Positions 51,244 through 58,152 of a stretch of 64,000 bases of DNA are shown in pieces. How positions within the stretch are numbered: position 1 is the first letter of the stretch; each line of letters begins with the position of its first letter. Made by a program: the position numbers and the translations under genes. A model generated the notes under the pieces. The model ran no database searches and had not been told where the DNA came from. It was given only the letters and a program-made list of their open reading frames with translations. Origin of the DNA: Actinomycetota bacterium (GTDB lineage: Bacteria > Actinomycetota > Actinomycetes > S36-B12 > FW305-bin1). The stretch spans positions 390,690 to 454,689 of the forward strand of contig SCTR01000007.1 in NCBI GenBank assembly GCA_004297305.1, in the 5' to 3' direction.

Positions 51244-53084
51244 CGCGCCCGCCTTCCTGGGGTTCTCGCCGCGCCACCACGAGCGGCCGACCTGCGTGCT
51301 GCGGTCGCACCGTCGCTCGGCTGCGGTCCGGGCTGCGCGACGCGCTCGGCGGCCGCGAGCTCGAGCAGTTCGGTGGCATGGCTGGCCGCGGCCGCCGAGC
51401 CTTCGAGCCCGGCCAGCATCCGGGCGAGCTCCCGGACCCGGCCCGGCTGGTCCAACACCTCGACGCTGGACGTGGTGACCCGGCCGTCGTCGGACTTGCG
51501 AACGGCCAGGTGACGCTCGGCGAACGCCGCCACCTGGGGCAGGTGGGTGACGACGAGGACCTGCGCGTCGCGGGCCAGCCGGGCAAGCCGCCGGCCGATC
51601 TCGACCGCCGCGGCGCCGCCCACGCCGGCGTCGACCTCGTCGAACACGTACGTCGGGACCAGGTCGGAGCCGGCGAACACGACCTCGACGGCGAGCATCA
51701 CCCGCGACAGCTCACCACCGGAGGCGCCGCGGGCCAGGGGACGCAGCGGCGCGCCCGGATGGGGCGCCAGCAGGAATGCCACCTCGTCGGTGCCCGTCGG
51801 CCCGAAGGCGACCGGCGACGCCTCACCTGCCACAGCGAGGCCCTGCTCATCGGGTGTGCGGGTCAACGACACCTGCAGCCGGGCGTGCGGCATGGCCAGC
51901 TGCGTCAACTCCACCGACACCGCGTCGGCCAACCGGTCCGCAGCCCGGCGACGTGCCTCGCTCAGCTGCGCGGCCAGACAGGCGAGCGCGGCCCGCAGGT
52001 CGTCGCGGCGCCCGGTGAGTTCCTGGACCCGGTCGTCGTCTCCGTCGAGTTCGGCCAGGCGGCTGCGTCCGGCTGCGGCCCAAGCGATCACGTCGTCGAC
52101 GGTGTCGCCGTACCGGCGCCGCAGTGACCCCAGGACGGCCCGTCGTTCCTCGACGGCGGCCAGCCGCAGTGGGTCGGCCTCCAGTCCGGCGAGGTAGCCG
52201 GCCAGGTCGGCGGCGATGTCGTCGACTTCGGCGGCGACGCCGGTCAACCGGTCGGCGAGCCCGGTCAGCACCGGATCGTCCTTGCCGGCCGACGCCAGCG
52301 ACCGGCCGGCCTGCACCAGCAGCGTCACCGCGTCCGCCGCGGGGTCGGTGCCGTCGCTGCGCAGCGCGTCGTGGGCGCGTACGGCGTTCTCCCGCAACGA
52401 CTCCACCTGCGACAGGCGGCGCGCCTCGGCGGCCAGTTCGGCGTCCTCGGCCGGCAGCGGAGCGGCCGCGTCGATCTCGGCGAGCCCGTGCCGCAGCAGG
52501 TCGGCCTCCCGTACCCGCTCCCGGGCGGCGGTGACGATCCGGTCCAGTTCGGCGCTGACCTCACGCAACTGGCTGTACGCCACCGTGTATGCCGCCAGCG
52601 GCGTGCCGACGGCGTCGCCGGCGTACCGGTCGAGGGCGGCCCGCTGCCGGGCGGGCGCCAGCAACCGGCGCTGGTCGTCCTGGCCGTGGATGGCGATCAG
52701 GTCGTCGGCGACCTCGGCCAGCACGGTGGCCGGCACCGACCTGCCGCCGAGGAACGCCCGGCTTCGACCTTCACTGGACACGGTGCGCGCCAACAGGACG
52801 CAGCCCTCGTCGTCGTGTCCACCGGCGTCCTCGACCCGGGCCAGCACGGCAGGCAGTCCCCCTGCTCGCACCCGGCCCTCCACCTCGGCCCTGGCCGGCT
52901 CGCCGTCGCCGGCCGACCGGACCGTGCCGCCGTCGACCCGGCCGCCCAGCAGCAGCGCCAACGCCGTGACGACCATCGTCTTGCCGGCTCCGGTCTCCCC
53001 GGACAGCACGGTCAGCCCGGCAGCGGGTTCGACCACGGCATCCTCGATGACACCGAGGCCGCGGATCCGGAGCTCCTCGATCAC
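51240..53084 (-). CDS. recN: DNA repair protein RecN
   Basis: An SMC-like ATPase of 614 residues. Walker A is LSGETGAGKTMVVTALALLL, the signature is LARGASGGELSRVMLAVEVV, Walker B is TYVFDEVDAGVGGAAAVEIG, and VLVVTHLPQVAAFAERHL carries the His switch. A coiled-coil middle region lies between. It gathers DNA ends in double-strand-break repair. It starts at a GTG that overlaps the nadK stop. Confidence 0.97.
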   Translation of the reverse strand: MIEELRIRGLGVIEDAVVEPAAGLTVLSGETGAGKTMVVTALALLLGGRVDGGTVRSAGDGEPARAEVEGRVRAGGLPAVLARVEDAGGHDDEGCVLLARTVSSEGRSRAFLGGRSVPATVLAEVADDLIAIHGQDDQRRLLAPARQRAALDRYAGDAVGTPLAAYTVAYSQLREVSAELDRIVTAARERVREADLLRHGLAEIDAAAPLPAEDAELAAEARRLSQVESLRENAVRAHDALRSDGTDPAADAVTLLVQAGRSLASAGKDDPVLTGLADRLTGVAAEVDDIAADLAGYLAGLEADPLRLAAVEERRAVLGSLRRRYGDTVDDVIAWAAAGRSRLAELDGDDDRVQELTGRRDDLRAALACLAAQLSEARRRAADRLADAVSVELTQLAMPHARLQVSLTRTPDEQGLAVAGEASPVAFGPTGTDEVAFLLAPHPGAPLRPLARGASGGELSRVMLAVEVVFAGSDLVPTYVFDEVDAGVGGAAAVEIGRRLARLARDAQVLVVTHLPQVAAFAERHLAVRKSDDGRVTTSSVEVLDQPGRVRELARMLAGLEGSAAAASHATELLELAAAERVAQPGPQPSDGATAARRSAARGGAARTPGRRAR

Positions 53085-54004
53085 GTCCTGCCGCCCCGCC
53101 AACCCTGCACCGGCAACGAGAACTTCGCGACGAGCCGCTCGGTGAAACTCACCGGGTGCAGCCGGGCGAACCGCACCGGGTCCCGGTGGCGGCGCACCTC
53201 CACGCGGGCGCCTTCGGGCAGCTCGAAGGAGCGCCGGCCGTCGCACCAGACCACGGCGCCACCGAAGGTCGGCAGCACCTCGATCGCCACCACCGCCGTG
53301 GCAGCCACGACCAGCGGCCGGGCGAACAGCGCGTGTGCGCTGATGGGCACCACCACCAGCGCATCGAGTTCCGGCCACACCACCGGGCCCCCCGCCGACC
53401 AGGCGTACGCGGTCGACCCGCTGGGCGTCGCGCACACCACGCCGTCGGTGCCCCACCGGGACAGCGGCTGGCCGTCCACGCCGACGACGACCTCGATCAT
53501 GCGCTCGCGGGACTCCTTCTCCACGCTCGCCTCGTTCAACGCCCAGGTCCGCCACAACTCGTCGGCCCCGGCCATCGCGACGACGTCGAGTGCAAGGCGC
53601 TCCTCCACGACGTATCGCCGCGCAGCGATCGCCGCCACGACCACGTCCAGGTCGTCGGGCTCGGCCTCGGCCAGGAAGCCGACGTGGCCGAGGTTGATCG
53701 CCAGCAGCGGCGTACCGTCCGCGTGGGCGTACTCGGCGCCGCGCAGGATCGTGCCGTCGCCGCCCAGCACCACGACGAGCTCACACCCTCGCGACGCGCG
53801 GGGTCCAGGCGCCACCGCGACGACCGGCTCGCCGGCCAGCAGGTCCCGCTCGTCGGCCGGGACCCGGCAGCCGACGCCGGCGGCGGCGAGCTTGCCGACC
53901 ACCTCGCGGGCCAGGGTGACCGCCTCCGGCCGGCCGCCGTGCAGCACCAGCAGCACCGACCGGTCGGGCGCCGGCGCGTCCGGCGCCTCGGAACTGGTCG
54001 TCAC
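53081..54004 (-). CDS. nadK: NAD kinase
   Basis: A protein of 307 residues. The catalytic motif is VVVLGGDGTILRGAEYAHAD, with the NE motif in WALNEASVEKESRERM and TDGVVCATPSGSTAYAWSAG for nucleotide binding. It phosphorylates NAD to NADP. The GTG at 54004 overlaps the tlyA stop. The tlyA-nadK-recN order is the classical actinobacterial arrangement. Confidence 0.97.
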   Translation of the reverse strand: MTTSSEAPDAPAPDRSVLLVLHGGRPEAVTLAREVVGKLAAAGVGCRVPADERDLLAGEPVVAVAPGPRASRGCELVVVLGGDGTILRGAEYAHADGTPLLAINLGHVGFLAEAEPDDLDVVVAAIAARRYVVEERLALDVVAMAGADELWRTWALNEASVEKESRERMIEVVVGVDGQPLSRWGTDGVVCATPSGSTAYAWSAGGPVVWPELDALVVVPISAHALFARPLVVAATAVVAIEVLPTFGGAVVWCDGRRSFELPEGARVEVRRHRDPVRFARLHPVSFTERLVAKFSLPVQGWRGGRT

Positions 54005-54804
54005 GCGGGACCCTCCTCCACGGCGCGCACGATGTCCGCCTCTCGCGGCGGCGGAGCGCCGGCCCGCAGCCACAGGAAGTATTCGACGTTGCCCCGGGGC
54101 CCGGGCAGCGGGCTGGCCGTGGTGGCCGCCGTACCGAGCCCGAGAGCCCACGCCTCGTCGGCGATCCTACGGACCGCGGCGACCCGCAGACCCCGGTCGC
54201 GCACCACACCGCCGGCGCCGAGCAGCTCTCGGCCGACTTCGAACTGCGGTTTGACCATGACGAGCAGATCCGCCTGCGGGGCGGCCGCTGCGATCAGCGC
54301 CGGCAGCACCAGCCGCAGCGAGATGAACGACAGGTCGGCCACGACGACCTGCGGGACGACCGGCAGCTGCTCCGGGCGCAGGTCGCGCACATTGGTGCGG
54401 TCCACGACGATGACCCGCGGATCGCGCTGCAGGCTCCACGCCAGCTGGCCGTAGCCCACGTCGACCGCGACGACCGACCGCGCGCCCCGGCGCAGCAGCA
54501 CGTCGGTGAAACCCCCGGTCGAGGCACCGGCGTCCAGGCAGTCCCGGCCGGCTACCACCGGACCGTCCGGACCCAGCGCGTCCAGGGCGCCGGCGAGCTT
54601 GTGCGCGCCCCGCGACACGTACGACGCTGCCGCCGGTTCGACTGTGACGACGATCGCCGCCCCGGCGTCGACGACGGTGGCGGGCTTGGTGGCCGGCGTA
54701 CCCCCGACTCGCACCAATCCGGACTCGATCAGTTCACGGGCCTGCTCCCGGGAGCGGGCGAGTGATCGGCGGACCAGTTCGGCGTCCAGCCGGCGCCGGG
54801 TCAG
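54001..54804 (-). CDS. tlyA: 16S/23S rRNA 2'-O-methyltransferase TlyA, probable CTG start
   Basis: About 267 residues. An N-terminal S4 domain (RRRLDAELVRRSLARSREQA) leads into the SAM-binding fold with CLDAGASTGGFTDVLLRRGA, VVAVDVGYGQLAW, VADLSFISLRLVLP and LLVMVKPQFEVG. It methylates rRNA and is required for capreomycin sensitivity in mycobacteria. The conserved N-terminus begins right at CTG ACC CGG CGC (54804). No ATG, GTG or TTG lies near in frame, and the CTG overlaps the stop of the gene before (CTGA). A rare CTG start is therefore the best fit. Confidence 0.9.
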   Translation of the reverse strand: MTRRRLDAELVRRSLARSREQARELIESGLVRVGGTPATKPATVVDAGAAIVVTVEPAAASYVSRGAHKLAGALDALGPDGPVVAGRDCLDAGASTGGFTDVLLRRGARSVVAVDVGYGQLAWSLQRDPRVIVVDRTNVRDLRPEQLPVVPQVVVADLSFISLRLVLPALIAAAAPQADLLVMVKPQFEVGRELLGAGGVVRDRGLRVAAVRRIADEAWALGLGTAATTASPLPGPRGNVEYFLWLRAGAPPPREADIVRAVEEGPA

Positions 54805-54977
54805 TCCGCGCCGCCGGACTCGGCGAGCGCGTCGCGCAGCCGGCGGTGGACGTCGGTGAGCACGTCGGCATGGTCGGCGACCGGAAGGTTCGCCAGTCCC
54901 TGCAGCAGACCCACCGCGTCGTCGACCCGAGGATCGCCGGTCGGTTCCCAGACCGGCAGCTCGGCTTGCTCGCTCAC
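54801..54977 (-). CDS. Small conserved protein between HAD/TPR genes and tlyA (58 residues)
   Basis: Begins MSEQAELPVWEPTGDPRVDD (GTG start) and ends VHRRLRDALAESGGAD. It is a short helical protein with DDAVGLLQGLANLPVADHAD. A small gene of this kind directly before tlyA is seen widely in actinobacteria (Rv1693 position), which supports it as real. Both ends overlap neighbouring genes by four bases. Function is unknown. Confidence 0.75.
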   Translation of the reverse strand: MSEQAELPVWEPTGDPRVDDAVGLLQGLANLPVADHADVLTDVHRRLRDALAESGGAD

Positions 54978-55498
54978 GGCGCCGGCTCCGCGACGACATC
55001 GCCCGGCTCGGTGCCGGCGTCGGGCTCGGCGTCGGGCTCCGTACCGGCGTCGGGCTCGGTACCGGCATCCGGCTCAGCGCCGCCATCGGCCTCTTCCGGC
55101 GCGACCGGCTCGGCGGCCGGGGTCGGCTCGTCGTCGGCCGGCACCGATCCCGGTACCACCCCTGTATCGGCGGCCGTGGTGGCCTGGATCTCCTCCTCCA
55201 GCCGCTCGACATGCCGACGCAGCGCGGCCAACTCCTCCTCGTGCACGAAACCCATCCGCCCGACGGTGCGCTCCACCTCGGACCGGACGATGCCGGTGAT
55301 GAGTTCGGTGCCGGAGCGGCCGGTACCGACCAAGTCGCCGGTCAGTCCCGCCAACTGTTCCTTGACGACGTCGGGGGCGCGAGCGCCGAGCTCGACCCCC
55401 TGGACCAGAAGCGCGGCAGCGGCTTCGGCGGCCTTGGCGGCTGCCAGTTGCCCCAGGCCAGCCGCCAGCTGGGCATAGCCGCGCAACACGTCGAGCAC
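54974..55498 (-). CDS. Helical/coiled-coil protein with acidic repeat tail
   Basis: About 174 residues: GYAQLAAGLGQLAAAKAAEA then an amphipathic helix, VERTVGRMGFVHEEELAALR and RHVERLEEEIQATT, a coiled coil. The last 60 residues are an acidic repeat (EPDAGTEPDAGTEPDAEPD). The helical part resembles phasin-like or polyhydroxyalkanoate-associated helices, but I cannot assign it. The start is not certain: the GTG at 55498 has AGGGG eight bases upstream, while GTG 55507 and ATG 55579 are in frame. Confidence 0.6.
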   Translation of the reverse strand: MLDVLRGYAQLAAGLGQLAAAKAAEAAAALLVQGVELGARAPDVVKEQLAGLTGDLVGTGRSGTELITGIVRSEVERTVGRMGFVHEEELAALRRHVERLEEEIQATTAADTGVVPGSVPADDEPTPAAEPVAPEEADGGAEPDAGTEPDAGTEPDAEPDAGTEPGDVVAEPAP

Positions 55499-55560
55499 TT
55501 CGACCACCCCTGTCAGCAGGTGCCGCCACGGTACCGTGCCCGGCGGCACGCGGTCGGTGG

Positions 55561-55627
55561 CGTCGTACGGCGGCACCATGTCGGCGGCGTCGTACGGCGG
55601 CACTATGTCGGCTGCGTCGGACGGCGC
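55561..55627. repeat. 27-base tandem repeat in a divergent promoter region
   Basis: The unit CGTCGTACGGCGGCACxATG followed by TCGGCxG occurs at 55561 and 55588, with a partial third copy from 55615. Both strands remain open through it (GTMSAASYG on plus, VPPYDAADM on minus), so one flanking gene could start inside it. It lies between the start of the leftward helical-protein gene and the rightward SCP2 gene. Confidence 0.75.
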
Positions 55628-55664
55628 ACCGGTGAAGGCGACGCAGGCCAGCGAAGGAGGCCAG

Positions 55665-55997
55665 GTGGCGAGTCTGGCCGAATGCCTCGCTGCTGTCGGC
55701 GAGCTGGCTACCCGGCTCGGCGACCCCGACAACCCCACGCGGGGCCTGCCGGACCGGACGCTGGGCTGCGTCCTCACCGATCTCGACGTCACGATCAGCG
55801 GCCGGTTCGACAACGGCCGGTTGGTCGACGTCGGCACTGATCCCCGGCCCCGCGCCCAGATCAGACTGACCACCACCAGCGACGACCTGGTGGCGCTGAC
55901 CCGCGGCGAACTGGACTTCGCCCACGCGTGGGCCCGGCGCCGGGTCAGGCTCGACGCCGGCCTGGGTGACCTGCTGAAGCTTCGCGCACTGCTGTAG
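55665..55997 (+). CDS. SCP2 sterol-binding-domain protein
   Basis: About 110 residues from the GTG at 55665; GAAGGAGG ends four bases before it. The core GCVLTDLDVTISGRFDNGRL, QIRLTTTSDDLVALTRGELD and FAHAWARRRVRLDAGLGDLL follows the SCP2 pattern: a five-strand sheet with a hydrophobic tunnel, ending in the helix that closes it. Such small proteins carry lipid-like ligands. It is the only rightward gene between 49.5 and 60 kb, and stands alone. Confidence 0.8.
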   Translation: MASLAECLAAVGELATRLGDPDNPTRGLPDRTLGCVLTDLDVTISGRFDNGRLVDVGTDPRPRAQIRLTTTSDDLVALTRGELDFAHAWARRRVRLDAGLGDLLKLRALL

Positions 55998-56116
55998 GGC
56001 CGGGTTGCTGGAGGGACAGGTGCGGTTGTCTGCGGCCCAACCGACTTCGGGCTCGACGCACAGGTGTGACGCGGCACTGCTGTAGGGCCGAGCTGCTGTC
56101 GGGCCCGGCTCGCAGG

Positions 56117-57343
56117 TCAGCGCTCGGCGGCGGTTCCCGACTCGTTCGGCGGCACGAGCGCGGCGACGTTCAGGCCGGTCACGTCCGTCGGAAGTCCGAG
56201 ATCGGTTCTGGCCCAGGTCAATGCGGCGACCGCCCGCAGGCCGTCGAGGCCGTCGCCGCCACCGTCGGCGACGGTCACCTCGACCCGGTCGCCGGCCATG
56301 GCGGCGCTCGCCGTACCGCAGACCGACCGGTCGTCGGTGAGCACCGTCGCAGCCGGCTGCGCTGCGTCCAGGCCGCGGAGGTCGGCGGCCAGGTACGTCG
56401 GGCGCTGCTGCGGGCCGGCCGCCAACAGTGCGGGGACCGTCGTGACGCCGGTGAGCACGAGCAGCGAGGGCAACCCGGCGCGGACGGCGCCGAGGATGTC
56501 GGTGTCGAGCCGGTCGCCGACGACCAGTGGCTGGGCGGCGGCAGTCCGGTTGACTGCCTCGATCAGCAAGGCCGGCTCGGGCTTGCCGGCGACGACCGGT
56601 GTCCGGCCGGTGACCGTCGCAAGCACGGCGACCAGGCTGCCGTTGCCCGGCGCGATGCCGCCGGGCGTCGGGATCGTGAGGTCGGTGTTGGTCGCCACCC
56701 AGACCACGCCGGGGTCCGCGAGGGCGTACGCGCCCTCGGCGAGCAGCCGCCAGCCGACGTCCGGGCCGAAGCCTTGGATGACCGCGGCCGGGCGGTGCGC
56801 GGCGGTGGCGACCGGCCGGAGTCCCCGGTCGGTCACGGCATCCTGCAGCGCGGGGGCGCCGACGACGAGGACGGCGCCGCCTGACGTTACGAGCCCCGCG
56901 ACGACGGCCGCGCCCGCTTGCGCCGACGTCACCACGTCGGCGGCCTGCGCCGAGACACCGAGGTCCCGCAACTGTGCGGCGACGTCGGCCGGGGCGCGCG
57001 AAGCGTTGTTGGTCACGAAGGCGACCCGAAGACCGCCGCGGCGTGCCGCGGCGATCCGGTCCGCCGCGTGCGCGACCGGATGGGGCCCGACGTAGACCAC
57101 GCCGTCGAGGTCCAGCAGGAGCACGTCGTGGACGCCGGTCAACGGCGCCGAGCCACGCAGCCACGGCTGCGGCGCGCCCTGGCCCGCAGCGGCGACAGAC
57201 CCGTCGGCCGACGCAGTGTCGGTCAGCGCGGCCGACGCAGTGTCGGTCAGCGCGGCCGGCGCAGTGTCGGTCAGCGCGGCCGGCGCAGTGTCGGCCGCTC
57301 GGGCGGGGGTCGCCGGCGGGGTACCGGTGGGCGGCACCGTCAC
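56117..57343 (-). CDS. HAD-superfamily IIA (NagD-like) phosphatase
   Basis: A protein of 408 residues. After a repetitive N-terminus, the HAD core begins DVLLLDLDGVVYVGPHPVAH (nucleophile Asp in DLDG). VAFVTNNASRAPADVAAQLR is the class IIA Thr-Asn motif, and PLVVGDRLDTDILGAVRAG carries motif III/IV. The cap is of the NagD type. The family removes phosphate from sugar or polyol phosphates; Rv1692 in the same position is a glycerol-3-phosphate phosphatase. The first 45 residues are repeats (APAALTDTAPAALTDTAS). Confidence 0.9.
   Translation of the reverse strand: MTVPPTGTPPATPARAADTAPAALTDTAPAALTDTASAALTDTASADGSVAAAGQGAPQPWLRGSAPLTGVHDVLLLDLDGVVYVGPHPVAHAADRIAAARRGGLRVAFVTNNASRAPADVAAQLRDLGVSAQAADVVTSAQAGAAVVAGLVTSGGAVLVVGAPALQDAVTDRGLRPVATAAHRPAAVIQGFGPDVGWRLLAEGAYALADPGVVWVATNTDLTIPTPGGIAPGNGSLVAVLATVTGRTPVVAGKPEPALLIEAVNRTAAAQPLVVGDRLDTDILGAVRAGLPSLLVLTGVTTVPALLAAGPQQRPTYLAADLRGLDAAQPAATVLTDDRSVCGTASAAMAGDRVEVTVADGGGDGLDGLRAVAALTWARTDLGLPTDVTGLNVAALVPPNESGTAAER
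57210..57296. repeat. 24-base tandem repeat, 3.6 copies, in the HAD gene
   Basis: The unit GACGCAGTGTCGGTCAGCGC plus GGCC is repeated at 57210, 57234, 57258 and partly 57282. It encodes, on the minus strand, an eight-residue repeat (ALTDTAPA). It is in frame and lengthens the disordered N-terminus of the phosphatase. Repeat number is likely to vary between strains. Confidence 0.85.
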
Positions 57344-57912
57344 GCTTCGGCTCCCGTGCTGTCCCCGTCGGCTTCCGTGGTGTCCCTGGCCTGAGCCGAG
57401 TCATCCGCGCCGCCGCCCGGTGAGTCAGCGTCGGTACGCCCGTCGAGCCGCGATTCCGCGGCGGCGGCACCGTCGGGTGGCAGGCCCGCCTCCGCGCGGG
57501 CCGCCAGCGTGGCATCGACCTGGCGTAGGGCCCGCTGCGCGGCGTCCCACGACGGCCGCATCACGGCGGCCGCCGCCAGGTGTTCGCGAGCGAGCCGGAA
57601 GCGGCCGAGCCGCCACAGCGCGAGACCCAGCCCGAAGTGCGCGTAGTCGTCGTCGGGACTCGCCTCGGCCAGGACACGGAACGACGCCGCAGCTTCGGCG
57701 TACCGTCCGGCGTCGAACTGCGCGCGCGCCAGCGTCTCTCGGGCCGAACGGGCGGTGGGCTCGGCGGCGACGAGCCGGCCGAGCAGCTCGGCGGCCGCGG
57801 CCGCATGACCGGCGTCGAGCAGCCGGGCGCCGCGGACGTACCAGTCGTACGGCGACCCTGCCGGCGCACCCGTCCCCCCGGCCGACGCCGGCGGTGGCGC
57901 GCTGTTACTCAC
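57340..57912 (-). CDS. Tetratricopeptide-repeat protein
   Basis: About 190 residues from the GTG at 57912. YDWYVRGARLLDAGHAAAAA, TARSARETLARAQFDAGRYA and DDDYAHFGLGLALWRLGRFR are three TPR units, followed by HLAAAAVMRPSWDAAQRALR. The N-terminus is Pro/Ala-rich and the C-terminus acidic and disordered. It is the Rv1691-position TPR protein; its stop overlaps the HAD gene start (GTGA). Partner proteins are unknown. Confidence 0.85.
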   Translation of the reverse strand: MSNSAPPPASAGGTGAPAGSPYDWYVRGARLLDAGHAAAAAELLGRLVAAEPTARSARETLARAQFDAGRYAEAAASFRVLAEASPDDDYAHFGLGLALWRLGRFRLAREHLAAAAVMRPSWDAAQRALRQVDATLAARAEAGLPPDGAAAAESRLDGRTDADSPGGGADDSAQARDTTEADGDSTGAEA

Positions 57913-57961
57913 CGGGCCATCGTGACATCCCCGGCGCGCCGCCACCGGCGCAGTGCCCCCG

Positions 57962-58022
57962 CCCGGCGACGTCACCAACCGCACCGTTGCCAGAAAGGTT
58001 GCTGACCGGTGACGTCGCCGGG
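57962..58022. repeat. Perfect 15-base inverted repeat, possible terminator
   Basis: CCCGGCGACGTCACC (57962-57976) and GGTGACGTCGCCGGG (58008-58022) are exact complements around a 31-base loop. The site lies downstream of the Arg-rich protein gene and upstream of the TPR gene, both read leftward. It could end the first transcript or act as a binding site. There is no T-run. A further GACGTCGCCGG follows near 58040. Confidence 0.55.
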
Positions 58023-58074
58023 CGAAGGCCGCTCACTGGCGACGTCGCCGGAGGAGGTCACTGGCCGGAGCGGT

Positions 58075-58152
58075 CACCGGTCGAGGAAGGTCACTCCTCG
58101 AAGAACTCGACGTCACCGGTCGAGGAAGGTCACTCCTCGAAGAACTCGACGC
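58075..58152. repeat. 39-base tandem duplication covering the end of the Arg-rich gene
   Basis: Two copies of CACCGGTCGAGGAAGGTCAC followed by TCCTCGAAGAACTCGACGY, 58075-58113 and 58114-58152, differ at the last base. The unit is 13 codons and contains the last codons and the TGA stop of the leftward gene. The extra copy lies beyond the stop and still has an in-frame stop. Confidence 0.85.
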
